DNA of 49,271 nucleotides, taken from Planctomycetota bacterium. Lineage in GTDB: Bacteria; Planctomycetota; JACOTG01. A model generated the notes under the pieces. That model saw only the letters and a program-made list of their open reading frames with translations. It made no database searches and was not told where the DNA came from. Positions 33,226 through 43,000 of the stretch are shown piece by piece. Location: assembly GCA_016178505.1 (NCBI GenBank), contig JACOTG010000305.1, positions 1 to 49,271 of the forward strand, read 5' to 3'. The translations under genes and the position numbers were made by a program. Every line of letters starts with the position of its first letter. Positions within the stretch are counted from its first letter, which is position 1.

Positions 33226-33417
33226 GAGTGCCTCCAAAACGGGACGAAATGCAGTGGCAGGCCACGTTATCAGCGGCCCCCGGCGGAGTCGAGGTCGCGA
33301 CCGCGCGCGCGTGCGAGAACCCGTCGAACGGAACCGGGTACAGCGTGACGAACGTCGTGCGACTCGTCGTTCAGTGAAAACCGAAAAGTCGGAGGCGATC
33401 GCCCACGAGGTGAGACG

Positions 33418-33446
33418 TTGATCGGAAGCCCGCGCGCCGCTAGGAT
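33418..33446 (+). promoter_or_regulatory. Promoter of tRNA-Gln
   Basis: TTGATC (33418-33423) and TAGGAT (33441-33446) are separated by 17 bases and lie 14 bases before the tRNA, so transcription would start a few bases upstream of it. The stretch 33226-33459 has no other gene. Confidence 0.5.
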
Positions 33447-33459
33447 GCTCGCGCATCGA

Positions 33460-33534
33460 TACCCGGTGGTGTAATCGGTAACACAGAAGATTTTGGTTCT
33501 TCTATTCCAGGTTCGAGTCCTGGCCGGGTAACCA
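33460..33534 (+). tRNA. tRNA-Gln (anticodon TTG)
   Basis: A full cloverleaf: acceptor TACCCGG pairs with CCGGGTA; the D stem is GTGT/ACAC; the anticodon stem is GAAGA/TCTTC with loop TTTTGGT (anticodon TTG at positions 34-36); the T stem is CCAGG/CCTGG with loop TTCGAGT. The discriminator is A (33531) and CCA is encoded (33532-33534). Two 174-bp tandem repeats follow directly, starting 42 bases downstream. Confidence 0.96.
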
Positions 33535-33575
33535 CTCCCCATCCAACGCGTGAAGCCAAGGACCTCTTTGATGAC

Positions 33576-33915
33576 TCCACGCCGACTCCAACGGCCATCG
33601 CGCCATGGCCCATTCGCGCACGGGTGATGCCCACGCTTGTTCGGTCTACGCACGAAGCGTCCGCAGAGTCGCACGGAGCGCCTCGCGCGAATGGGCCGTG
33701 GGGCCGAGCCTCGCCGTCTGGCTGGGGATTCTGTTCTTCAGATGGAGATTCCACGCCGACTCCAACGGCCATCGCGCCATGGCCCATTCGCGCACGGGTG
33801 ATGTCCACGCTCGGACGATCCCTGCGTGAAGCGTCCGCAGAGTCGCACGGAGCGCCTCGCGCGAATGGGCCGTGGGGCCGGGCCTCGCCGTCTGGCTGGG
33901 GATCTCCAACTTCAG
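33576..33915 (+). repeat. Two tandem 174-bp repeat units downstream of tRNA-Gln
   Basis: Copy A (about 33576-33749) and copy B (33750 to about 33915) are nearly identical. Each contains a 13-bp inverted repeat, GGCCCATTCGCGC (33607 in A) and GCGCGAATGGGCC (33685-33697 in A, 33859-33871 in B), with 65 bases between the arms, so a transcript would fold into a long stem-loop. From GACTCC to the second arm the distance is exactly 101 bases in A, in B and in a third copy near 35.4 kb. The open frames visible here on both strands are by-products of the repeat. The tRNA promoter would transcribe the repeats with the tRNA. Confidence 0.85.
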
Positions 33916-33994
33916 CGCCATACCCCAAGGGCTACAGCGTCACGAACGCCGTCCTGCTTCGCGTGAGGTAGCGCCGTCCGTTTTCGACGCGCCG

Positions 33995-35062
33995 TTACCC
34001 GTGCGCGACGAGCGACGCGACGTGTACTTTGAGGGCGCGGTAGAAGCGGCTCGTCGCGGTTCCCTTCCGAAGAAAGATTGCGGAGACATTCACGATTCCC
34101 GACGCACGACACAGTTGCTCGAGGCGTCCACGCAACGAGGCGTCGCATCGGTCATCGATTTCGGCATACGCCGAGGGGACCGCGCCAGCCGCGGTCCGCG
34201 TGGCGACATACTCCCGAAGGGCCGTGACCAGCTGTACCTCGGTGAGTCGGACGTCGCCCCGGTAGAACCTCCCCTCGTCGTCCACATCGACGAGGAAGAC
34301 GTCGCGCTGTGACGGGAGCGTGATCAGCTCCGTTTCCGCCGATTGATAGACATGCGCCCACAGGTCGATCACGTCGTTGATCGACTCGTCGATGCACGTC
34401 CGATAGATCTCGGTCAGCCTGTTGCCGTCGAGCGCCTTCTTCCGAGTGTAGATCCTGCCGATCTTGTCGTAGTAGCGATAGGCCCACTTGGCGTTCGCGA
34501 TCTGCCACGCTTTGACGTCGTCGATCGCACTGCGTCGCCGCTCGTCGTGAAAGGTCCAGCCGGAGAGGGCGTTTCCGATCTCGAAGTCGAATTTGAATCC
34601 AAGGACTTGCGAGTGCGACTCGAAGCCGTAGCCGAGCGCCTCGAACAGCGGGTGATACCAGTTCTCGCGCTTGTCCTTGTCGGAGGTGTGAAGCGGCTCG
34701 TCGATGTCGGAGACGTAGTGGCTCAAAGCGCCGAACCAGTAGGCGACCTTTTCCCGCGGCGCCCGGTTTCGAATCATCGCCACGAGAGCCGACGCGAGGT
34801 AGGCGACATGGTCGGGATTGTCTCGCGTCCCGTCGTCGACGTGATACGTGTGGTTCTCGGTATCCATGAACTTGCGGTCGGGGTCCAGCGAGCCGCGCAC
34901 GACCTCATCGAGATTCGCGCCGAGAAACGACGCGAGTCCCGGTGGGCTGTGTTCGATCGCGAGCGCGACGAACAGGCGGTGATCCTTCGGGTCCCATGCG
35001 GATGCGGGGCAGGCGAGGAGAACGAACGTGAGCAACCAAACACCGGTCACTCGTCGAGTCAT
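33995..35062 (-). CDS. Exported zinc phospholipase C / S1-P1 nuclease-like protein
   Basis: A 355-residue secreted protein. The signal peptide ends CPASA-W, leaving Trp23 (SAWDPKDHRLF) as the new N-terminus; in this fold the N-terminal Trp amine and carbonyl bind zinc. Further zinc ligands: DHRLF, ENHTYHVDD, and FGALSHYVSDIDEPLHTS with the typical HxxxD and final His. This is the trinuclear-zinc phospholipase C/S1-P1 nuclease superfamily; whether the target is phospholipid or nucleic acid cannot be said. The gene stands alone, transcribed away from the repeat copy downstream of oppC. The 3' end lies in front of the tandem repeats. Confidence 0.78.
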   Translation of the reverse strand: MTRRVTGVWLLTFVLLACPASAWDPKDHRLFVALAIEHSPPGLASFLGANLDEVVRGSLDPDRKFMDTENHTYHVDDGTRDNPDHVAYLASALVAMIRNRAPREKVAYWFGALSHYVSDIDEPLHTSDKDKRENWYHPLFEALGYGFESHSQVLGFKFDFEIGNALSGWTFHDERRRSAIDDVKAWQIANAKWAYRYYDKIGRIYTRKKALDGNRLTEIYRTCIDESINDVIDLWAHVYQSAETELITLPSQRDVFLVDVDDEGRFYRGDVRLTEVQLVTALREYVATRTAAGAVPSAYAEIDDRCDASLRGRLEQLCRASGIVNVSAIFLRKGTATSRFYRALKVHVASLVAHG

Positions 35063-35244
35063 GTGATCGCCTCGACTTGAGGTCGCATCGCTCGACTGTC
35101 ACGAGCCTACCGCTGAACGGCATCGCTCGAACACGGCGAAACGGCCAGACGACGAAAGAAGCATTCTAGCCCACCGGGAGACTTCGAGAAATCGGTGACC
35201 GGGTGCGGGCGCGGGCACGCCAGGCTCTTGCGATCCGACCCGCG

Positions 35245-35310
35245 TCAGCTCACGCGCGTTGCGCCGCGCGGATCCATGCGCTGGGGCAAGCGCTCGCCGA
35301 TCGCGTTCAT
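35245..35310 (-). pseudogene. Fragment of an oppC 3' end
   Basis: The minus strand encodes MNAIGERLPQRMDPRGATRV and a stop, matching the C-terminal MNAIGERLRERLDPRGATRI of the intact OppC at 35564 with a few conservative changes. Nothing of the rest of oppC remains; on its upstream side it joins directly to a tRNA-like segment at 35318. Confidence 0.7.
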
Positions 35311-35317
35311 GGGCGGT

Positions 35318-35545
35318 GTTCGAGTTCTGGCGGGGGTGAGCCACTCCGACGCGGGTCGTCCGGTGGACGCTCTGGGTGATTCCGAGCGGACTCCAACGGC
35401 CATGGCGCCATTGCCCATTCGTGCATGGGTGACTTCCACGCTCGGACGGTTCACGCGTGTCTCGCGCGCAGAGTCGCACGCACACCCTCGCGCGAATGGG
35501 CCGTGTCCTCGCGCGTCGCCGTATGGCTCGAAATCCCCGAAAAAG
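35318..35545 (+). repeat. Third, diverged copy of the repeat with a tRNA 3' remnant in front
   Basis: GTTCGAGTTCTGG (35318-35330) matches the T loop and T stem of tRNA-Gln (33511-33523) with one change and is followed by degenerate acceptor-like bases and CCACTCC, as after the tRNA. GACTCCAACGGCC then follows at 35389, 71 bases on (73 in the tRNA-Gln locus), and the second arm of the inverted repeat lies at 35490-35502. So tRNA end and repeat were copied together. The interval 35063-35563 holds this copy, the oppC fragment and no gene. Confidence 0.7.
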
Positions 35546-35563
35546 GCCCTCGATAGCGTGGCG

Positions 35564-36652
35564 TCAGCCGATTCGCGTCGCGCCGCGCGGGTCGAGGCGC
35601 TCGCGCAATCGCTCGCCGATCGCGTTCATCGCGAGCACGGTCACGAACACGATCGCGCCCGGGAAGACGCTGAGCCACCAGCGATCGACGTCCTCGCGTC
35701 CGAGCGCGAGGATGTTTCCCCACGACGGGTCGGGCTCGCGGATGCCGAGGCCGAGGAAGGACAGCGCGGACTCGGTGAGGATCGCGGCCGCGACGCCAAA
35801 CGTTGCCGAGACGAGCACGGGGCCCAGCGACGCGGGCACGAGATGCCGCGCGATCACGCGCAGCCGCGACGCGCCGAGCGCGCGCGCCGCGAGCACGAAC
35901 TCGTCCTCGCGAAGGCGCAGGCACTCCGCGCGCACGAGCCTCGCGACGTGCGGCCAGCCGAAGATGCCGAGGACGATCACGATGTTCCAGACGGACGGCG
36001 GAAGGAACGCGGCCGCGACGAGCACGGCAAAGAGCATCGGAAAAGAGAGCAGCGTTTCCGCGAGCCGCGACACGACGGCGTCCGCGACGCTTCCCATCGT
36101 GCCGGCGACGGCGCCGAGTGCGATGCCGATCGACGTGTAGGCGATCACCGCGGCGACGCCGATCAGCAGCGACACGCGCGTGCCGTGGACGATGCGCGCG
36201 AGCACGTCGCGGCCGTTGCCGTCGGTGCCGAGCCAGTGCGCGCCGGACGGCGGCTCGAGGCGTGCGGCGAGATCGTTGTCCGACGGCGCGTGAGCGATCG
36301 GCGGAAAGAGGGCGAACTCGCCCGGTCCAAGGCGCGCCGCGCGCGCGCGATAGTCTCTGGCGTCGAGCCGGTGCGGCACCATCGCCGCCGCGCCGAACCC
36401 GAGGGCGACCGCGATCGCGAACGGCACCGGCCTTCGCCATCGTCGCGGAAAGACGATCCATGCGAGAGCGCCGGCGAACGCCACGAGCCACGCGACATCC
36501 GCGGCCTGCAACGCGGTGAACGCCGGGAACTCGACGCGACCGTCGACGCGCCACACGAGCGGCCGGTCGCCGGCGAGGAGCGGCGCCAGCGCGGCTGCGG
36601 CGAACAGGATCGCGGCAATCGCGAGGGCGAGTCTCGGCACGCGGTTCCTCAT
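35564..36652 (-). CDS. Peptide ABC transporter permease, OppC-like
   Basis: A 362-residue inner-membrane protein of the OppBC family. An N-terminal helix (RLALAIAAILFAAAALAPLLA) and an unusual extra hydrophobic block at about 55-95 precede HWLGTDGNGRDVLARIVHG, the OppC/DppC hallmark, and the permease domain with its EAA loop (ARALGASRLRVIARHLVPAS). The end is GERLRERLDPRGATRIG. ATG 36652 shares bases with the oppB stop (ATGA), which fixes the start over an upstream in-frame ATG. It forms the channel with the OppB-like protein. Confidence 0.9.
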   Translation of the reverse strand: MRNRVPRLALAIAAILFAAAALAPLLAGDRPLVWRVDGRVEFPAFTALQAADVAWLVAFAGALAWIVFPRRWRRPVPFAIAVALGFGAAAMVPHRLDARDYRARAARLGPGEFALFPPIAHAPSDNDLAARLEPPSGAHWLGTDGNGRDVLARIVHGTRVSLLIGVAAVIAYTSIGIALGAVAGTMGSVADAVVSRLAETLLSFPMLFAVLVAAAFLPPSVWNIVIVLGIFGWPHVARLVRAECLRLREDEFVLAARALGASRLRVIARHLVPASLGPVLVSATFGVAAAILTESALSFLGLGIREPDPSWGNILALGREDVDRWWLSVFPGAIVFVTVLAMNAIGERLRERLDPRGATRIG

Positions 36653-37620
36653 CGCAGTCGAATCCGCGGATCGGCCCACGCGTAGAGGAGATCCGAGACG
36701 ACGAAGCCCGCGATCGTGAGCGCGCCCGTGATCGTCGTGATCGCGAGGAGAACCGGATAGTCGAGATTACGTGCCGCTTCGTACGCGAGATTGCCCATCC
36801 CCGGAATCCGAAAAACGCGCTCGACGACGAGGCTCCCGCCGACGAGCGTCGGAAGGATCGCGCCCACGAGCGTGAGGAGAGGAAGCAGGCCGTTTCGAAG
36901 CGCGTGACTCCACAGCACCGCGCGCGGCGCGAGACCCTTCGCGCGCGCCGTACGAACGAAGTCCGCGCGCAGCGCTTCGAGTACGCCCGACCTCGCGTAT
37001 CGCGAGACAACGGCGACGCCGAGCACCGTGAGGCACGCGACCGGCAGCGCGAGATGCCACGCGCGATCGGTCAGCCACGCAAGCGGCGCGAGCGACTCTG
37101 CGTCGTCGCTCGACAGTCCGCCCGCGGGAAACGCGCGGCCGCCGAGGAAGACGAGCGCGAGCGTCGCGATCCAGAAGGTCGGCAGCGAGTAGAGGCCGAG
37201 GAGCGCCGCGGACGTCACGCGCTCGAGCGGCCGCCTGAACCGCGCCGCACACCAGACCCCGATCGGGATGCCGAGCGCGAAGACGAGCACGATGGCGATC
37301 GCCTGGAGCTCGATCGTCACGCGCGCCGCCTCCCACACCTTTGCGAGAACGCGCCGGTGATCGCGCAGCGATTCCCCGAAGTCGAGCGTGGCCGCGCGCC
37401 GCACCCAATCGGCGTACTGCACGACGATCGGGCGATCGAGCCCGTAGAGTCGGCGCGTCTCGCGGACGTACTCGGCGGGCACGGGAATCGACGAGCCCGT
37501 ATCGATCTCGTTGCCGACCGGCGATCCCGGCACGAGGTGCACCATGAGGAACGTGACGAGCGTGATGCCGGCGAGCGTGACGAGGGCGAGGAGGATTCGC
37601 CTGATGACGAACGCGCTCAT
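36649..37620 (-). CDS. Peptide ABC transporter permease, OppB-like
   Basis: A 323-residue permease starting AFVIRRILLALVTLAGITLV, the typical OppB N-terminus, then VHLVPGSPVG, YGLDRPIVVQYADWV, a central membrane block with SLPTFWIATLALVF, and the EAA loop TARAKGLAPRAVLWSHALRN. VERVFRIPGMGNLA near the C-terminus is a family hallmark. It lies 31 bases downstream of the binding-protein gene and overlaps oppC. No OppD/OppF ATPase lies in the window, so the transporter must share ATPases encoded elsewhere. Confidence 0.92.
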   Translation of the reverse strand: MSAFVIRRILLALVTLAGITLVTFLMVHLVPGSPVGNEIDTGSSIPVPAEYVRETRRLYGLDRPIVVQYADWVRRAATLDFGESLRDHRRVLAKVWEAARVTIELQAIAIVLVFALGIPIGVWCAARFRRPLERVTSAALLGLYSLPTFWIATLALVFLGGRAFPAGGLSSDDAESLAPLAWLTDRAWHLALPVACLTVLGVAVVSRYARSGVLEALRADFVRTARAKGLAPRAVLWSHALRNGLLPLLTLVGAILPTLVGGSLVVERVFRIPGMGNLAYEAARNLDYPVLLAITTITGALTIAGFVVSDLLYAWADPRIRLR

Positions 37621-37651
37621 GTGGTGGTCGGGTCCGAAGCGAGAGTTGGGG

Positions 37652-39253
37652 TCAATCGCTCGCGACGGTCCACTCGATCGTCCGCATTCCGATCTTGTGC
37701 AGCTTCACGTTCGCGAACCGGCGGCTCACGGCGACGAGGATCTCCGGGACCACGAGGAAGGAGAAAGGTTGCTCGTCGTTCAGGATCTGCTGCAGCTCGT
37801 GATAGGTGGCGATGCGTGTCGTTCGATCGAACTCGGTTTTCGCGCGATCGAGGAGCTGGTCGACGTGCGCGTTTTCGTAGCACGCGTAGTTCTGCCCGTT
37901 CTTCGCGTAGGACGATCGCAGCAGTCGAGACGGATCCTCGTCTGCACTTTGCCCGGCCCACAGCGCAAAGCAGGCGTCGAAATCTCGGACTTTGAGCCTC
38001 GCCGTGTAGGGGTTCCAGTCGACGGGAAGGATCTCGCACACGACGCCGATCTTCTCGAGGTCGCTCTTGAAGCTCGTGAGAATTGCCGAGTGGAGCGCCG
38101 CCGTCGGGCTGTAGATCATGGTGAACGCGAACTTCTGGCCGTCCTTGTCGAGGATGCCGTCGCCGTTCGAGTCCTTCCAGCCGACGTCCGCGAGGAGTTT
38201 CTTCGCGGCGTCGAGATCGAACGCCTGCGGCTGGATGTCGCCGGCGAACGACGGATCCATGGGGCCGAACGGGCTCACGCCGACTTGCCCGTGGCCTTCG
38301 AGCACGGTGTCGACGATCTCCTTGCGTCGAATCGCGTGCGACAGTGCACGGCGAACCCGCGCATCGGCGAACAGCGGCTTCGAACAATTCCACGCGAAGA
38401 AGTACACCTGAGGCAGGTAGTAGCTGAAGGTTTGGAACGTCCGGCCGAAGTCGGCGTCCGCCGCGCACTTTTTCCAATCGTCCGCGGACAGCGTGGCGAG
38501 GTCGATTTGACCTTGTCGGAGGAGACGCAGGTTTGCGGAGTCGTCCTTGTTGATGCGGAAGCGGACCACGTCGATCGCAGGCTTCGGTCCGAAGTACGAA
38601 TCGTTGCGGACGAAGACGATCTCGCGATCCGTCTCCCACGACTTCAAGCGATAGGGGCCGTACGAGAGCGGCTGGTGGCCGATCTCGTGTCGCTCGAGAT
38701 CTGCCGGCTTGACGTCGGCCAAGCGATGCGCCGGAAGCAACCGGAAGTTGGTCCCGAATTCGATCAACGCGCGGAAGTACGGCGTGCCCTGTGTCACGCG
38801 GAACGTGTGTGCATCGACGACCTCGATCGACTTCACGTCTTGGAGAAGCGCGCGCACCGCGTCCGCCTTGCAGCTCGGGTCCATCGCGAACCGGTAAGGC
38901 AATTCGACGTCCTTCGTCGTGACGGGCGTGCCGTCCTCCCATCGTGCGTCGGCTCGAATCGTCCAGGTATAGACGAGATGATCGGCCGAGATCTCCGGCA
39001 TCGCCGCCGCGAGCTGCGGCTTCGGCTCGAGCGTGTCGGGGTCGAGCGTGAGGAGCGGCGGCGCGAGATAGGTTTCGCAAAGGCCGCGCGCGCGGTTCTC
39101 CGAGCGAAGGAGATTGTTGAGCGTCGCTGGATTCGACGGCAACGATTGGTTGAGCGTCGACGTCGCGCTCGATGCCACGCACTGTGATCGCGAGACGAGC
39201 GCCGCCGTCGCGGCGAGAACTGCAAGACCGACGAGAAGCCGTCGAACGTTCAT
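37652..39253 (-). CDS. Peptide ABC transporter substrate-binding protein (OppA/DppA family)
   Basis: A 533-residue extracytoplasmic SBP of family 5. Signal peptide: MNVRRLLVGLAVLAATAALV. SBP signatures: LNQSLPSNPATLNNLL, TYLAPPLLTLDPDTLEPKPQLA, ADARWEDGTPVTTKDVEL, HEIGHQPLSYGPYRLKSW, and FADARVRRALSHAIRRKEIV. The mature part is a two-lobed peptide-binding fold of usual length. ATG 39253 is supported by GGAGGT and by the signal peptide; a longer frame adds seven residues. A TTGAAA and a -10-like element lie 25-50 bases upstream. It heads the binding-protein/OppB/OppC operon. Confidence 0.92.
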   Translation of the reverse strand: MNVRRLLVGLAVLAATAALVSRSQCVASSATSTLNQSLPSNPATLNNLLRSENRARGLCETYLAPPLLTLDPDTLEPKPQLAAAMPEISADHLVYTWTIRADARWEDGTPVTTKDVELPYRFAMDPSCKADAVRALLQDVKSIEVVDAHTFRVTQGTPYFRALIEFGTNFRLLPAHRLADVKPADLERHEIGHQPLSYGPYRLKSWETDREIVFVRNDSYFGPKPAIDVVRFRINKDDSANLRLLRQGQIDLATLSADDWKKCAADADFGRTFQTFSYYLPQVYFFAWNCSKPLFADARVRRALSHAIRRKEIVDTVLEGHGQVGVSPFGPMDPSFAGDIQPQAFDLDAAKKLLADVGWKDSNGDGILDKDGQKFAFTMIYSPTAALHSAILTSFKSDLEKIGVVCEILPVDWNPYTARLKVRDFDACFALWAGQSADEDPSRLLRSSYAKNGQNYACYENAHVDQLLDRAKTEFDRTTRIATYHELQQILNDEQPFSFLVVPEILVAVSRRFANVKLHKIGMRTIEWTVASD

Positions 39254-39275
39254 CGGAACACCTCCGCGACGCACT

Positions 39276-39305
39276 CCTGTATCACGCGGTCGCGTCGAAT
39301 TTCAA
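39276..39305 (-). promoter_or_regulatory. Candidate promoter of the peptide transporter operon
   Basis: On the minus strand TTGAAA (39300-39305) is followed 16 bases later by GATACA (39278-39283), or 18 bases later by TACAGG. It overlaps the end of the methyltransferase gene. Confidence 0.4.
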
Positions 39306-39991
39306 TTCGGCGTGCCCGCTCTACGGTGCAGTCGCACCTCGACATCGTCGCGATGGCGCAGCCGCCTGAAGAGTCGTTTGGCGATCAGATGCTCGCCGAG
39401 GAACCACTTTGCGCGCTTCGTCGCCCGCGCCCCAAGCCGGCATTCGATCGGCATCCGGCGCCGCAGCGCGTCGACGAGCGCGGCGTCGCGGCCCGCGGGA
39501 TCGCCGCGAAATCCGACGCCGAAGATCGTGTGGGGGAACGCGGGGTGTCCCTGCGCGCCGACGATCGCCGTGTGGAAGTCGCGAAGCAGATGGCGAAACG
39601 CGCTCGGCGTGAAGCGCCAGTAGTCGTCGGGATACGCGTGGATCTTGAAGTCGAGGCACGAGGTCAGGATCGCGACGCCGTCCGGCTGCAGCACGCGCGC
39701 CACCTCGTCGACCGCCCGGATCGGGTCGCGCACGTGCTCCAGCGTCTCGGCGACGATCGCGGTGCCGACCAAGCCACTGGCGAGGTCGAGCCGCTCGAGG
39801 TCGAGCACGCGATCGACGCCCGGCCCCGGTCGCGCGTCGCACCCGACGTACGCGACGCCGGGGAAAAGCGGTCGCAGATTCGCGATCGCCTGCTGATCGT
39901 CGACCTGCAGAGCGCCGAACTCGAAAACCGGCTCGGGCGCGTGCATCGTCTCGGCGAGGATCGCGATGAGCTGTCGAACGGCGGGTCGCAT
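39302..39991 (-). CDS. SAM-dependent methyltransferase (class I)
   Basis: A 229-residue Rossmann-fold methyltransferase. VFEFGALQVDD is motif I in a degenerate form, VAYVGCDARPGPGVD and VLDLERLD follow, LASGLVGTAIVAETLEHVRDP is the motif IV region with EHV, and RAVDEVARVLQPDGVAIL is the post-motif helix. It resembles UbiE/COQ5-type enzymes that act on glycan or lipid substrates; the target cannot be assigned. Start at ATG 39991 by position of motif I; the frame is open upstream but its codons there are a shadow of the neighbour. It follows the glycosidase by 55 bases on the same strand. Confidence 0.8.
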   Translation of the reverse strand: MRPAVRQLIAILAETMHAPEPVFEFGALQVDDQQAIANLRPLFPGVAYVGCDARPGPGVDRVLDLERLDLASGLVGTAIVAETLEHVRDPIRAVDEVARVLQPDGVAILTSCLDFKIHAYPDDYWRFTPSAFRHLLRDFHTAIVGAQGHPAFPHTIFGVGFRGDPAGRDAALVDALRRRMPIECRLGARATKRAKWFLGEHLIAKRLFRRLRHRDDVEVRLHRRAGTPN

Positions 39992-40046
39992 GCGCGTGGA
40001 TTGTATCGCAGTCGATTCGTCGTTGGTTGCGGCCTCGACGCGATCG

Positions 40047-43000
40047 TCACCGCTCGACGAACGCTCGCAGCTCGCCGGCAGGCACGGTGACGCGGAGCTT
40101 CGTGCGATCGTGGACGTGCGCCGATTCGCCTTCGTGCTCGTCGTCGTCGTCGCCTCGGCGGCCCGGCGCGGCGCCGACGAGCACTCGCCAGCGCGAGTTG
40201 GCCTCCGAGTCGTGAAGGAGGACGTCGCCGGTGAACGCGCCCTCCGATGCCGTATTGACGACCGTGAGTACGACGTCACGCGTTCCCCGATAGAGGAAGG
40301 CGATCACGTTCGTGGCGCCCGTCGCGGGCTGGTATTCCTGCCGTCCCTCGATCAGCGCGTTTCGGAACTGCCGCCGGAGGTTCACGAGCCGCCGAATGGT
40401 CGCCGCGTTGTCGTGCATGAACGTCCCGGGCCAGTTGCTGCAGAGGGCGAGGCTGTGGCCCGCGGCCCACACCTGATTCATCTCGTTCAGGTCGTGTCCG
40501 TTGCTGAACCAGTTCATGCCCGGCGCACCGTAGCGCACGGGCGAGCCCGCGATGCGCCCGTCGTTCATCTGATCGGCCCAATAGATCTTGTCGAACCACC
40601 ATTTGTGAGTGAAGTCGGCGCTGAGACCGCCGTCCCAGACGCGGCCCATCGGTCCGCTCGTGGTCTCGCCCATTACGATCGCTTCCGGGTTGAAGAGCCG
40701 AACGGTCGAGCGGACCTGCTGCACGAGAGAGACGGCTCCGGCAGTGAAATCGTGCGCATCGAAGAACGTCCCACCCCGCGTTCCCATCGGCCAGTTGAGC
40801 TGCCAGTCCCACGAGTCGAGGAGCACGCCGTCGGCGCCGTAGCCGCGCGCGAACGTGAACGGGAAAGGAGGCGGGACGTCGGGCGACGCGACGAAGCGCG
40901 CCGCAGTGCCGGCGACGTAGGCCTGCCACGTGTCGAACGGCGCGCACATCGTGTAGGTCGTCGGACCGTAGTGCTCGTACGGGCGGCCGAACGGATCGCG
41001 TCCCGCCCAGTCCGCGCCGAGCGTGCGTCCGAGGATCGAGTCCTTCGCGATGATGAACGGCTCGAGATAGAGGATCACTCTTCCGCCGAGGCGATGCACT
41101 TCGCGGATGCCGTCGATCAGCGCGGGCTCGCCGCCGAGGTCGCGCCGCGGAATGTAGTCGCCCTTGTTGAAGTAGTGGGGGATCGGCGCGAACGGCGACG
41201 TCTCCCAGTAATCCCACAAGTAGATGATGTTCGTGCCGAGGTCGCGCGCCTCCGCGAGGATGCGCGGCAGATCGCGGAAGCTCGAGAGACGGCCCTGGCC
41301 GAAGAGGAAGGCGTCCATCTGATGCTCGTTTCGCTCGACCGCCGCGATGCCGCCGCCCGCCGGCGCGAATCCGCCGAACGTCAGCGGGTCCGGCGGCGTC
41401 GGAGACTGCCATGCGCTGTCGTCGCGCTCGAACAGGGTGAATGCGCTACCGTCGCTCCTCACGACGAACAGGTCTTCCTGATGCGCGTTTCGCACGACGG
41501 CGGTGAGGCTCGCGCCGGGAATCGTGAAGCCGGGCGCCGCGACTTCCGCAGGCCCGAACCAATGACGCGCGGCGTCGGTCCACAGTGTCCGGATGGCACC
41601 GTCGATGCCCGTGGTGAACACGTCCTCCTGGTGATCATTGCGCACGACGGCGGTGATCTCGGCGCCCATCGGCGCGAAGTTCGGAGCGGTCAACGCGAAG
41701 GGCGCGGTCCACGGAAGATCGTTGCGCTCGGAGAGCCAGAGGAGCCGGCCGTTTCTCGAGACGACGAAGAGATCGACGTCGGGCTCGCCGAAACCCACGG
41801 CGGCGAGCGAAGCGCCAGCTGGTGCAGTCGATCGAGCGGAGAGTGCGATCGGTGCGCTCCATGCGCCCCAGCGCACGCCGTCGAACCGAACGAAGAGCGT
41901 GTGGATCGCGCCGAACCGATCGACGACGAAGAGGTCCTCCTGGGTCGCGTTTCGTCGGACGGCCGCGACGCCCGCGCCGGACGGCGCGAAGTTCCGCGGC
42001 GTGAGCGGAATCGGACCGTTCCATCGACCGTCGACGACGAAAAGGGTGTACACGGCGCCGTCGAGACCCACGACGAACACGTCTTCCTGATGATCGTCGC
42101 GCGAGACGGCGGCGAGCCGGCATCCGGGACTCGCGAAGCGCGGGCGCGTGAGCATGATCGGATCGCTCCACGGGCCGTCGTTCAACTGGAACACGGTATC
42201 GAGCGCGCCGTCCTCGCCGACGAAGAACGCATCTTCCTGCGCGGTGTTCTGCCGCATCCGCGCGGCGACGTGTGCGCCCGCCGGCGCGAGCCCGCCCCGC
42301 GTGAACGACACGGGCGGATTCCAGTGCGCGCCGTCGCGCTCGAACGTCGTCCAGAGCGAGCGATCGATGAGGTTCGCGCCGGGCAGCTCGAGGTAGATGC
42401 CGCCGGCGCCGCCGCCCGACCAACTGTAGATGGCGCCTGCGTCGCGGAACCACGCGGGCACGTCGTTCGTTTGCGGCGCGTCGTGATGTCGCAGGTAGAA
42501 GTCGATGGCGCGATGCCAGTCGCCGTCGTGATGCACTCCGATCGCGAACCGCGGGAGGAAGCGCGACTCGCCCGGCTCCAGGTTCGTGATCCAGAACCCC
42601 GCGACTTCGTCCGCCGACAGCGTGAATTGGATCGGCGGAGACTGCGTTCCCGCGATGCCGTCGACGTCGGCGAAAAAGAGGCCGCCCGTTCCGGCCGGGT
42701 CGTAGAGGCTCGCGACCTCCATCGTGTTCATCGCGGTCGGCAGGCCGGCGTTGAGCGATGGATCGTCGAGGGTCGAGGGACTGTACGGCATCCCGATCGG
42801 CAGATGGGTGACGCGGCGGACCGAGCCGATCTCCTGCGGGATCGCGCCCATCCAGCCGTCGGGGTTGCCGCGAGGAAGGAGTCCTTGGATCTTCGGCGCG
42901 ACCAGGCGCAGCGGAAGGGTCTCCCGCCCGAAGTTGGTGAGGCGAAGGCGCACGAACACGACCGGCTCCGTCGGATCGGCTTCGACTCGGATCGCGACCG

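Noticed and set aside
33440-33971. Proteins encoded in the repeats after tRNA-Gln, on both strands
   Set aside because: All are built from the 174-bp repeat itself, contain the tRNA or its flank and have no start context; the conserved feature is the inverted repeat.
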